Position numbers and translations under genes: made by a program
The notes under the pieces: generated by a model
The model's database searches: none
The model's input: the letters and a program-made list of their open reading frames with translations, nothing else
Told to the model about the DNA's origin: nothing
From: Lates calcarifer
Lineage: Eukaryota; Chordata; Actinopteri; Centropomidae
Assembly (NCBI RefSeq): GCF_001640805.2
Contig: NC_066838.1
Coordinates: 18,658,749 to 18,722,748 of the forward strand
DNA length: 64,000 nt
Direction: 5' to 3'
In this document: positions 26,401-38,035 of the stretch, one piece after another
Layout: each line of letters opens with the position of its first letter
Position numbering within the stretch: position 1 is the stretch's first letter

Positions 26401-28450
26401 GGATGGCCAAACATTTATCTGTAATAGGATAAAAGTGACCCTTTCAGAAATGTCAGAACTATTAGAGCTATTATTTTGGGTAGATACAAAACACTAATCA
26501 ATTCTACTGAGACAATAGTGTGAATTGGTCCTCATCTCATAATGGCTGAGACCCTGTATTCAGTGAGGGCGAGCTGAATAAATGAACTATTCCAGTTGCT
26601 GCGCATCAGAAGCAGAAGCAGCTGTGAAATTATTGTCAGCCATGCAGTATGCTAAGTATGTTCTTATAACCACAGCAGGTGTGAACCAGCTCTGACTGGC
26701 TTGTGCTCAGCCTTTACCACACACACAAACTCACACACAATAAGCATACTCGAAACAGACCCCCCCCCCCCAGCTAAAATCCTGTCAGTCTCATGCACAT
26801 CTGCTTCCCCAGAAACTACTGCTGAGTAAGCACTGCATTAGCCTCTGCTTCCCTTCATGAGTGATCATAACAGGACAGAAATACTCCATTTATGTGTCGC
26901 ACAAAACACACTGCGGCAGCAAAAAAACACACACACACATGCATCCTTTTTTCTATATATGGAAATTATAATTTTTTATCTTAAAAGTTCTCAGTTGCAG
27001 TTCACAATAGTCTCTGTAATTTCTATTTACATAAGCAGGCAGGAGTTTCCTACTGATTTTCTTCAGTAACTTGGTAACAGGGGAAAACATGAGCTGTCAA
27101 GACCCCACAGATTGCCTTTGAAGTTGGCAGCAGCACATGAGATGATTTATAATTACAGAATCCAAAAGGCTATGCTTAATTCTCAGGTGAGACAATCAGC
27201 ATGGAGTGACTGGTGCCAAAAAGCACCAAGGAGCAGCTGCAATGGGAATCCCACACATGAACAGTCACATTATATATCTGAAGATAAGTGTTTGAAGCCT
27301 CTACAATGCAGCAGCAATAAAAAGTGGTATTTGAATGTGTGCAAATATATAAATCATTACTTATTACTCTTGTATAGTACTGTCGATATCCCGTAGATGT
27401 ACTGTGCCAGTTACAGATAAGACCTCGTTGATTTATAGTGCTCACTAACATTATCCCCAGGGGCTGTACTCCTATCATTCATGCATTACAGCCACCCATT
27501 GCCTTATCGTGGGTGTCTTTTCAGACCTAATCATAGGTTTACCCTGCAGGTATGTGGCTAGCCAAGTTCAGTCATGCTGGAAAACCCATCACTCAACAGC
27601 TTTTATTATCACAACTGTGAGGTGTTGCTAGGCAAGTCTCATCATGTTCTGCTGTGAAAGTTGAAGATTTTAGGTGAGGAATTTACTTTTAGCCCACTAC
27701 AATATTCTCAGTCATCTCAGCCCAGAAGCTGGAACTAAAACAGTTTTAGTGCCGTATTTAAGTCATTAAATCCCACAGAGTGACAGTTATTGGGCTGTGA
27801 ACTGCAGCACAGATCAACTACAGAACATTTCCCCCACCACCACTTTTTTTTCTGACTTGGAAAGCTTTGGCTCCAGCTCATGAGATAATTTCTTCAGGGA
27901 AGGGAATTCACTGCATCATCTTTCTGTCATCTGGCGAAGAACATATGAATAAATCTCCCAGACAAAGTAGAAATAATACCAAACCAATTGAGTGTTCAGG
28001 GAGCTGGAGTGAAACGTGAGGCCAAGAGAGCACAGAGAAGAACACATATTTCTTCTTCGGGCAACTTAGCCAACAAATTTGGAAATAATTGTTGGGTGAG
28101 AAAGAAAAGCAAGCGCAACTGATTTCTACCACTAGCAATAAGGTATTTATGTACCTATTCTGATTTGCCTTGTGAACGCGTACAACTAGTTTGCTGCTTT
28201 CTGCAGATTTACAAATTCATTTTGGTGTTAAAACTTCCCTCCTAAAGTGTATCATGAGACTTGTAAAAGTGCAGCAGATAAATTATGATGTCTCTAAATG
28301 TGAGCAAAGATGTGTAGATATTAGTAAGCTTTCATTTCCTCTTTTTAAAACCAAAATACATTCATAGCTTCACAGGATATTGCATTTTTGCTAATAAATG
28401 TTAATATCCTAATAAACAACAACAACAAAAAGTTTGACTAATACGTTTCA
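20420..28450. other. Intergenic DNA between tnnc1 and dusp7
   Basis: I found no supported exon. The stretch holds a palindromic CRE (TGACGTCA, 21834-21841), short GT and CA runs near 22573-22588 and 22651-22670, a poly-C run near 26761-26771, and otherwise ordinary AT-rich sequence. tnnc1 and dusp7 point toward each other (plus then minus), so this is the space between two 3' ends and would not hold their promoters. Confidence 0.6.
22573..22670 (+). repeat. (GT)n and (CA)n microsatellite pair
   Basis: A GT run near 22573-22588 and a (CA)10 run at 22651-22670 are about 60 bases apart and mutually complementary, so they could pair. Simple sequence only. Confidence 0.8.
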
Positions 28451-28470
28451 AATGGCTATTGTGCAATGTT

Positions 28471-30200
28471 TTTATTAAATTTAATCACTCCCCAAGTCAC
28501 AGAGGAGAGCGGTCGGAAATGCTGTATCTGCGGTAGAGTACATGCTGTGTCATCTTCCTCTTCCTTGACTGACTGGTGGTGGGTGTGGCTGCACTGTGGT
28601 ACTGACAGATCTGGCCCTGTCACTCGTCTTTGTGTCAAAAAGCCTGTGGGAGACAGGAAGCCAAGCATCAGAGTGGACAGAAAACAGACATCTGACCACA
28701 CCTACAGCCTTGGGAGTGGACAGCATAGACACACACTACTCACACTCTTTGGCCCTGACTCAACCACACGACGCACAAAGTGTGAACAAAGACACACACA
28801 AAAATATTCAAGTAAAAATATACAATATATTTGTTGTATAAACTTGTACAGAATGTCTTGGACATTTAGTTTTACATATACTTTACATGAGGGTCAAAAT
28901 AGGATCACTTTCGCATTCTTCATGATTTTGAGAAAATGTCCCTATAACAACCACATTTTTATGTACATCTTTACAAACATACCAAACAAAACAGCCCTTA
29001 GATGCACTTTAAGAGGCCATGACGAGCTACAGATGCCTTGTATAAAAATCCCTGAAAATGTCTCTCTGTGAGGTAAGAACACATTAGTCAAACTCGTTTC
29101 CTTTCATGCCCTCTTCATACATTGAACTCACTCATTTGTTCTGAGACGAGACTGGCAATAGAGAACAGCTAATTACACATCGCATTTCCCTTAAAACATT
29201 ATTGTGCCACGGAAGGAAGTAGCTGCAGGCTGAAGACTGTCAAGAGTAAAATAATAAGGTGGACATCCATTCCTTTACACACTCATTACTTACATGTTGT
29301 TCTTTCACTGGTGGCCAAATATCACTCCTATACACTACACCTCGTCATCTAGTTCAGTTTCATTTTAAGGTACGGTCAAGGCCTCAACAATAATAGGCAA
29401 TATGACCTAAATGTTACAAAGCAATGTCCTTGGTAGAACATAATCACATGCAAATAATGCAGTTATAGGCAATGGAATGTACAGGAGGGTTTCTGTAGAA
29501 TTTGATATTATGCAACATGTGGCCACTTACCTAACACCCCAGTGTTTACAAGATATTAGTTATGGTATTCTGACTAAAAGCAAAAGAAAAGCTGCACTCA
29601 ATGGTCACCTCATTCTTCTGCAAGAGAACCACAAACAGTCATTAAACTGGATGATAATTCAAAGCCGGATCACTGTAGTAGCTTATTTTCCTCTGCTAAA
29701 GTACCATTGTAACATCTCAGATTGGTCCACAGAAAACATTCTGATTGGCAAAAGAGACTCCTTTTATACCATCAAGGCAATAATCATGACTAATACAAAG
29801 AAATACATTAACATCCACTTTACAGCTGGTGAATAACAAGTAACAGTCAAACAACAATCCTAGATTTAATAGAAAAGTTATGAAATGTCCTGCTATTGTG
29901 GCTGTACATGACCATTCATTAATGCCATGTGTTGGTGGATAGCAAAATTCATCCTTGTGTTAGATATTAAGGCATTGAGACTTGATCTAATGGAGCATGT
30001 TCTCTGCATATGGGCGCTGTTCCTTTAACAAATCACTATAGTTCCTTTTGGTGCAGAAATTGTGTAAATGACTTACTGCCTGTGTCAGCTAATTAGGCAT
30101 CTGACAGGTTCAGAAAACCTCAGACACCACAGGAAACAACAACGACAAAAAAAAAAAAAAAAAAAAAAAAAACGAAACAAAAAAGCTTTCTGATTGATCC
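28471..30200 (-). other. dusp7: dusp7 3' untranslated region and poly(A) signal
   Basis: Reading on the minus strand after the dusp7 stop, the first AATAAA is at 28476-28471 (TTTATT on plus). An earlier variant ATTAAA occurs near 29867-29862. This predicts a 3' UTR of about 1.7 kb. The segment is AT-rich in its distal part, as common for regulated phosphatase mRNAs. Just after the coding end is a run of 26 A on plus (30147-30172), poly-U in the mRNA. The exact end needs transcript data. Confidence 0.5.
30147..30172 (+). repeat. Poly(A) run
   Basis: 26 consecutive A on the plus strand, inside the predicted dusp7 3' UTR (poly-U in the transcript), 29 bases beyond the stop codon. Confidence 0.95.
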
Positions 30201-33010
30201 TCATGTTGACTCCAGTGTGTCCAGCTGGAAGACGTTGTGATTGGTTGGTGTGGTGAAGAAGAGCTGTTCCTCGCTGGTAGAGCGGTTGTCACAGGGACTG
30301 TGAAGCCCCAGCGTCCTCTCAAAGTCCAGAAGCTGACCCATGAAGTTGAAGTTCGGGGAAATGTTGGACTTCTTCCTCTTGACGAAGTCATAAGCGTCGT
30401 TGAGAGAAAGGTTGAGTCTCTGCATCAGGTAGGCCACGGTGACTGTGACTGAGCGACTGATGCCGGCCAAGCAGTGGACCAGGATGCCACACTGCTTTGA
30501 TCGAGCCTCATCTGAACGAGGAGAGGAAAACTACAGTCAGCAGAGAGTTATCCAAGGACAACTATTCAAGTACAGTGAACATCCCCTTGCAGTTCAAAGC
30601 CTGTTAATAATTTCATTGATATTTCCTGTACTACAATGTTTACAGGTAGTTTCCAAAGTGATTCTGGCCTGTGGTTGACAGTAACCCTGTCGTTGGCACA
30701 ACAATAGTACTGCTAGGTTCTGCTGTCAACTGAGACGCTCAAATTCTTGTTAAGACATTGTAACCTAAAAAACACTAATATCCTGTTAGTTACAGACATT
30801 CACAAACAACTGTCAGCTTAACCCTAACCCTAACACTTACTTGCGATTCTGCAATCACACAAAACCCCAGAGAGTGGAAACAGCATTTCCTTCCTCATTC
30901 TACTTCTAAACCTCTGGAAACAAATTCATGACACAGGCCCAGCTACCACCAAACAAACAAGTCAAGAGCTGTGGTTTCAGGTGCAGCTGTGGTGAGAGAC
31001 AGCGAATCAAAAAGTGAAATCGAAAACATAACGTCGTAGTGCTGCCAAAAGCAACAAAAAACAACAACAGCAAAAACATGTGTTCACTTTGAAGATTAAT
31101 ATGTTGTTGTTCTGTATAAGTGCAGTTCATTGACACTGTTGTACAACAGCTGATGGCAGCCTACACAAGTGGTTAGCAAGGGAGCGTTTATCACGTCTTG
31201 CTGTATAAACCACAATTTGCTTATGAAAACAATACAGAAACTCCCACCTGTCCTTCAAACTCATTCACACACTGGTTTCAACAAATTATTATTGTGGAAG
31301 TATTGACTATAACATTATTATTACAAATAATTAGCAAACAATTATTTAATTAATATTCTGATTTAAGTTTCATTTATTACATCATACCCAGCCCACAAGG
31401 GCTTACTGTACAAAACACTCCTTATGACAAAACAAACTAAGCACATACACACTAAGAGTGTGTGGGAGTGTGTCTATAGGTTTTATGTTTCACAAAACCA
31501 GTTATTGACCTACTCACCTATAAATGATATGGCCTCTGGGAAGAACTGGGACAGGTTCTGACTCCAGTGGTCCGAAATGGGAATCTGTTTGTACCTGAAG
31601 TGGCCGTCATGCTCAAACATGTTGGGGAGATTGGGTGTGACGTTCAGGATGTACTTTATGTTGTACTGGCCCAGCACGTCTAGGTTAGTGGAGTCTTTGG
31701 CGCAGCCCAGGTAAAGGTAGGGCAGGATCTGGACAGGGAAGGCAGGCTGATTGCTGGGGATGGGGCTCTCCTCAGACTCGGTGGCGCTGCTAGGCTCTCG
31801 GTCAGACTCCCCATCTGAACAGTCTGAGCTGATCCGCAGATTTCCAAAGCCCAGGACGGAGAGCGGAGGAGAGGAACTGGGACAGGAGCTGTCAATGAGG
31901 GTCTCACAGTGTTCTGGGTACTCTGTGTGGAACTTTACAAATCCACCTGGACAGAAGCCAAAACACAACATAACAAAGTTACATCTAGATGTTACATTAT
32001 TATTAAAGAAAACAGTCACTAAATTTATTTTAAAAATGTCTTTTGTCATATTTTTAATGATAAAAGACTGTTGGGTATTGAAACAGCGCTGTAAAGAAGT
32101 AGCTCAGGTTCCCCCCCAAGAAAACCATTCATGAAATGCATGCCTGTTTCTGCTAGAGCAAAACATGGCGCAGCCATTTTGGAATTTTAATTGAGAATCT
32201 CAGTGACACACACAACACACAAACTTTTGAACATCCTACAATCCGCACACCCGCGACAACACAGGGTGAACGTTGGGATCTTAAGTAACGTTAACGTTTG
32301 TAACGTTAGAAACACAACAACAAAAACGTTACAGCATGGCTGTTCAAATTAAAAAGTAGACATTTGAAAGTTTAAAAGCCCTTAACATTACAACTTGTGC
32401 TCCATTTGATTGTGAAAGTGTATTTTGTTTATTAAGATACAAAATGTAACTGACACTTTGTCAAAAGTACCTTGATACATACTTCGAACATTTGAATGTA
32501 ACGTTAAAGCGACGTCTGTTAGACTTGTGACGTTATAAACTCCATCGCATGCATAACAACTAACTAGCGTTATCTAGCGTTTTACGTTTAAGTATAATTA
32601 CATTGTTCCTTTGATTAATTCGATAAATTCGACACCGTACCTTCCAAGTAATACGCTTTGCAGCCGTCCTCCCAGAGTTTTTGAAGAAGTAGACCCAAAA
32701 CCGACGTCGGAGCTCCGCTGTCCTGCCAGTCCAAGGTGCACTCATCGTAAAGGACGACCGTGTCCGTCTTGCACCGTCTTATGAACTTCTCTTTATCCTC
32801 ATGGTTGGGGATAATAGTCCGGATAGGTATGTTGCCCTTTTTAAACCTCCGCAGCATCAGCCCCGGTATGACCAGGTTTATGGCGGTCTCTATGTGGGAT
32901 GATTCATAAAGCTCATGTGAACGGCAGTCCAGCAGGAGCAGAGAAGTGCCTCCGGACACTAACTCGAGTTGCAGCCATTCCACGTTTTTACTCGGCGTCA
33001 CATTAGACAT
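30201..33010 (-). CDS. dusp7: Dual specificity phosphatase 7 (ERK-directed MAP kinase phosphatase)
   Basis: This cytoplasmic phosphatase removes Thr and Tyr phosphates from ERK1/2. Coding exons are 33010-32641, 31946-31518 and 30511-30201 (1110 bases, 369 aa). Order: a rhodanese-like kinase-binding domain (about residues 8-130, with the ERK-docking basic motif [14 protein letters not shown]), an acidic/serine linker ([11 protein letters not shown]), then the phosphatase domain from [14 protein letters not shown]. The P-loop HCLAGISR has catalytic Cys280 and Arg286; the general acid is the Asp of [10 protein letters not shown]. The tail ([19 protein letters not shown]) and [12 protein letters not shown] point to DUSP7 rather than DUSP6. 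It lacks the Ala/Gly-rich N-terminal extension of human DUSP7 (419 aa). The ATG at 33010 was chosen because the frame closes with TAG at 33031-33029 and the only start-like codon between them is a GTG at 33019. Confidence 0.95.
30818..30834 (+). repeat. Short interstitial telomere-like repeat
   Basis: TTAACCCTAACCCTAAC, about two and a half copies of CCCTAA, lies in dusp7 intron 2. It is too short to imply a chromosome fusion and is recorded only as a motif. Confidence 0.5.
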
Positions 33011-33085
33011 ATCGGACACAATATCATTCTACATGCAAGCGCAAACACTTACTACATGATCCATCACACGATGATTAAACTACAT
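32998..33085 (-). promoter_or_regulatory. dusp7: dusp7 5' leader with start-stop uORFs
   Basis: On the minus strand just before the dusp7 ATG there are three ATGTAG start-stop elements (ATG at 33085, 33057 and 33034). A nine-codon uORF, ATG at 33027 to TGA ending at 32998, overlaps the main start at 33010 in another frame. If these are in the mRNA they should lower or gate initiation at the main start. The transcription start is not visible in sequence, so inclusion in the leader is inferred from closeness (within 80 bases). Confidence 0.45.
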
Positions 33086-34537
33086 TTCACCCGAGAAAAA
33101 AGAGAGAAAAAAGAAGCGTTAAATGTTGCCCCGCCAGTGCATGGCGCTTCTGTCTGAGCGAAGAGATTTCCCTCTTTTCCTCTTCTCTGTTTCCATCAGT
33201 GAGTCTGACCTGCCCCAGGACTAATGGAGACCTATTTACACTTTAATTCACGAGGCACAAGTTTAAATATGGATGTTTTAGAGCCGGCAATCTCTTCATC
33301 AACTTCAACTACTCCACACCGTACCCAGTGTCCTCCATGCACATTCTCGTTTTACCATTCCGATGCACGGGGAGGTTTTTTTTCTTTTAGTTGACAGTAG
33401 AGCAACTCAAGAGGGAGGAGTTTATTCCTTATGATTTAAAGTCATAGCAGAAATATCTCAAAGTTTGCAGTGAGAGTAGGTCCCAATGGAATAATTTTGT
33501 CAATCATATTTTTGTCATTCACCTTGATATTGTCATCACTTTTCTGAGCAAGTGTTTGTGATATTATGGAGCGTATATTGTGACTTTTAAGGGGACTGTT
33601 ATCACTAACAATCATTAAATATGATTCCTACATTTTCCTGGGGGACTAAATTAATTCTGTTGTAGGCTATCAGATAACCTTGTAGTGACCTTGTGTGACT
33701 TATTATTTCTTGATGTATCATGTTAATATTCTTATGTTTGGTTCAAGGTGTGTCTGAGTTACTGTAACAGTAATGTGTTGTAACTTGTATGAATTACTTT
33801 TTGGAGGGTAGACATTTTTGACAGATGCAACAGATGAGATGGGATTATGTTTTATTGCACATAATAATAATAATATGAATAATAATAATATTCACAACAG
33901 AATCCTCTTGAACTATTTGTTGTGTGATGCCATTTTAAAACAGAAACCCTATGATATACTGTATTCAAGCTGACGCCAAATACTATGAATACCAACACAG
34001 TGTGTAACTTTATAGAACAATACTAGTTATATAACAATAACTATTTGTTACATAAGATTACAAATGCAGTCCAGTATTTACAATAAAATCACACCCTCCA
34101 TTTAGAACACAAACACTGACAAATGGGCTGGAGCCATTAGTTTTCTTCCTGGGGGAGGAAACTTCACTGTCCTTCGTTCTGTCTTTACTTTGAGTTGGTA
34201 ATGCATTTTGTTGCAGGATAGTGGTGGAAGATTTCACTACGGAAGTATGTTTTTTTTATCTTTCATCATGATAATGTTCATTATCAGCCAGGACACACCC
34301 TTGAAACTGCTCTCTTCCTCAATTTGAATCTTATTTCAGAGGTAAAGTGTATCTTTTTTTCCTCCTTACTGTGCATACAGTATATGGTGGCTGCAGTAGG
34401 AAATTCACAAGCGTGTTGCTGTGCATTAGAGTCTTTTCTTAGAATGCAATCACAACATTCCCATGGTTCACTACTGATGTGTATAATAATGCAAGAGAAT
34501 GGTGAATGAGGAGGGATAAGAGAGGGAGTGAGAGAGG

Positions 34538-34559
34538 GAGAGAGAGAGAGAGAGAGAGA
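34538..34559 (+). repeat. (GA)n microsatellite
   Basis: About eleven GA dinucleotides at the end of a longer GAGG-rich tract. Confidence 0.9.
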
Positions 34560-34671
34560 TGCGTGCAGCGGGAATCCAGCCATGCCGCTCATCTGTCTGC
34601 ACACGTGAGTGGGGGGAGACACAGATGTGCAGAGCATCAGGATTAACACAGAATGAGGGATACAGCTAAAC

Positions 34672-34674
<3 letters not shown>

Positions 34675-34726
<52 letters not shown>
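34675..34726 (+). repeat. (CA)n microsatellite
   Basis: About 26 uninterrupted CA dinucleotides, the longest dinucleotide run in the window. The 147-codon minus-strand open frame across it begins with alternating Cys-Val from the repeat and is not a gene. Confidence 0.95.
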
Positions 34727-34728
<2 letters not shown>

Positions 34729-34875
34729 TGCGCTCAACCATAGATTGATCAGACACACAACAACAGGCACCATATTATCGCCACACTATATTACACCACC
34801 ATTTCAGCACCTGCCTCCCACAGCCAACTATCTCATAATATCAAGAAGAGCTTGAAAACCAACACACTCACACAA

Positions 34876-34878
<3 letters not shown>

Positions 34879-34906
<28 letters not shown>
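34879..34906 (+). repeat. (CA)n microsatellite
   Basis: About 14 CA units, roughly 150 bases after the longer CA run. Confidence 0.9.
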
Positions 34907-34909
<3 letters not shown>

Positions 34910-37900
34910 CCTGCAGCCCTTCATACCCACATGATTGCTGTTGCAGTTGAACTCTCCTCCAGGAAGTGTAGAGGTGTTGGATCTGCCCTCAGACATTATG
35001 CAATACGGGACTGGGCAGTCTGCCTCTATAAAAGACAGTGATGGATGAGGGAAATAATGTGTGACATTTTTATGATGTCAAACAACACATGAAGGAGTTT
35101 TTCCTCCCAACAACACCTCACTGGCATTTTGTTCTACATTTACTGTATGTGAAGCAAGACCTGATTTAGGGGGAAGGATGACCTTGTTATAATCAAATCT
35201 AAGAGCGACCTGTAGCTGTCATGTAGAACCGTCTGTATAATGAATATATCTCAAAATTTAAAATCAAATTCATCTAAATCAACACAACATGTACCAGGGG
35301 TGTGAAATGAAAATACAGGACATCAAAGATTGATATTCTGAGCTGGCTGGACTTGCATGATAGTAGTGGTCACCTGACTGCTCCACTTCCACCAACACTT
35401 TACACGTTACATAATGTGCTCTAAACGTGAGCTCATGGTAATTCTCTCAGAGGGAGAGAGGAAAAGGTCTTTGGTTTACAGAATCCCAGGTTTTGCATGT
35501 TAAGTGCTGCTTTGTTTTCACGCATACCCAGTGGGCACACAAACACACTCCTGTCATGTGCAGGTGTAGGGTGGGAAGCATTCAGAGATGAGACAAATGG
35601 GAGGAGAGCTTCCTCTCCATTGACGTTTTTCTTATATGTGCGCATGAGGGGATATTTATTGAACTAATCTTATCTAAACATGATGATCATAGGCCACAGG
35701 ATACAAAATGAAAGTCAATAAAAATGTTAACACTATCTTATATGAAAAAGCCACATAAAATAACCAGGTTGCTACATTAAAGTCAGATAAATCTGACAGT
35801 TCAGTTGGTTTAAAATGCTCCATAACATCAGATTTTGCATTTCTGCTACGACTGTCATATGCTGTGAGGTGTATTTGCTGCATTTTATTACAACCAAAAT
35901 GATCACCCATGTTATCTGGATGGGAAACACAATATCCTGTTCTCCTCTGATACCATCTAGTGGTTCATCACGAAAGCTGCTGCACCAGCTATGAGTCATC
36001 TGCAAAGGGAGGAGGTGTCTGACGTCAAAGCCTCTCGGTTAGCAAACAGGAGACTCAGTGTGCCGCTGTGTGGTGAAACCAAGAATCCCATCAAATGCAT
36101 TTCATGAATGAAATGACCCAATGACCACAAATCTGCCCTTAAGCTGATTAAACAGGAACAGCACTACTCGATCTTTGACTTTTTGCTCGCTGCTTTTTTC
36201 AGTAAGAAAATCAAAACAGGACAATATATTTAAACAATATGATTTTCATGGTAAATCTACTTGTTGCAGTTTAATGTTTATTTTATTGCTAAATTTGTAA
36301 GACAACATGACCTGAATCCTACAGCACCCTTGACCTAAGCAGTACAAGGTGCTGCACCGCCTTGTGACTGATATTTGAGGTATATATATCTATATATCTA
36401 CAGAGAGATGCAATTTTACATTCCACAACAGATTATGACAGATATGAGAGTTAATCTTCTTTGCCAGGGGCACTGCATGCTATGAAATACTTCACATATA
36501 CTGTACAAGTTTGTGTATCAAATATCCTGGATGTCATCATAAATGTATAAGGATAAAACTATATGAGCCCACAAAGACGTGGATGCACTATATTAGTGAT
36601 CTGAGATACTGTGTGTTGACTGTATAACTGGGTATGAGAGAGTGTGTGAAATGTCATCCCATCTATTATCTCAGTCACATACTTGAAGATTATTCTAGCA
36701 TGAAATGTCTAGCTAGATTATTTGGATTAGATCGGGTATTGTGCAACATGTAATGTGCACATTTGCAGAAAATAAGTACAACTGTTCACCTAAACCCCTA
36801 CACATTTTGTAAGATGTTTTATGTGAGTACATATGTAGCTATGGTAGCTTTCAGTTCAGGTCAGTTCAGGTCAGCGCTTTACTACCCCATGAAAGGAAAC
36901 ACAATATCCCTCCACTGATGGTCACTATATATGCAATGTGTAAGGTTGGTCGAACAGTGAAGGCAAAAAGGAGTGGCCTTTAATTTGTTCCACAGCCTAA
37001 GTTCTTTATTTTTCCCTTTTCTTTTGTACAGCAGTGAATTAGTGCAGCTTATATACAGTGCAGCTCAGAGGCCATCTGAGGACACTAAACTGAGGAAAAA
37101 TGAAAAAACAAAACAAAAAGAAAAATAACTGGAACTTCCCTCTCAACAATAGGAAAATTATCAGTGGTAACCAACGAGAAAACAACTGTGCATCAGGCTA
37201 TGCTCATTTCTAGTTTGGGGCCCCTAGCAGTAGACAGCCACTGTGTCCTGCTCACACCTCTTGACTGAACAGAGAAACTTACCTGGGGGAAGCTCCCACT
37301 CCTCTTTAGATAGTCCACAGCTCCTCCCACTCAAGGAAGTGACAATTAAACAACTCATTAACTTACAGCAGTGATTTTATCCATTACCCAATGAATAACT
37401 GTTATACAGTAAAAACATTACTAAACTTGTTTTAAAAAAACACACAAGATCTCAGACTGCCTGAAATCGATATATATATTCCTCTAACCTCTCCCAACCT
37501 CCCCCCTCATCTATACCACACTTGGCACATTCCCAGGGACTTTGACCATAAAAGGAATTCAAATAGGAAGTGACTGGTTTTGCATTTCCTGAGTCCAAAC
37601 CAGAGGAAACAAAGTGCAGTTCAGAGGAGAGGTGAGAAACACAAAGTCAAACAAATACAGATGGTAAAACACCCTAAACTTCTATCAGGTTTCCTTCAAG
37701 TTGTTATGTTTCTAGTTCTTATGTTTAGGTGTTCTAAAACTGAATCCTGTATAAAAATCCTCAGTCAAATGCTGTGTATTTCTTTGTTAATAGTGGCATC
37801 TTACTCAGCTTACTGATGTAAATTATGCATTTTCATTTACAAATGCTTCACCTTCTGAAATTATTTTTAGCCAACTGCTAACTTACCAGTTGTTTGATTC

Positions 37901-38035
37901 ATGAATAATGCCACATGTGATACATGAGTGTGTCAAACATGGCTGTATTCCTAACTTTCATGATGGAAATTATGTTTATTTCATATATAAATCAACCTCT
38001 AACAATGAAAACAGGAGAGTAAATGAACACTTTAC

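Larger units (their letters stand above)
33090..38030. other. Intergenic DNA, dusp7 5' side to alas1 3' side
   Basis: No supported exon. Immediately upstream of dusp7 (33.1-33.4 kb on the minus strand) is its likely promoter, without a clear TATA box. The rest carries dense microsatellites (34.5-34.9 kb), a CRE (TGACGTCA, 36020-36027) and AT-rich sequence. A possible alas1 poly(A) signal (AATAAA on minus) is at 37980-37975. Confidence 0.55.

Noticed and set aside
28466..29071. 201-aa plus-strand open frame as a gene
   Set aside because: No splice partners, no family similarity, and it lies antisense within the likely dusp7 3' UTR. Kept only as a low-interest observation.
32615..33019. dusp7 start at 33019
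   Set aside because: The codon there is GTG. The first in-frame ATG is 33010, and the frame is closed upstream by TAG at 33031-33029.
34284..34727. 147-aa minus-strand open frame
   Set aside because: Its first part is alternating Cys-Val translated from the CA microsatellite; the remainder has no similarity I recognise.
34675..34906. CRISPR-like array
   Set aside because: The repeated units are simple CA microsatellites without unique spacers, in a vertebrate genome.
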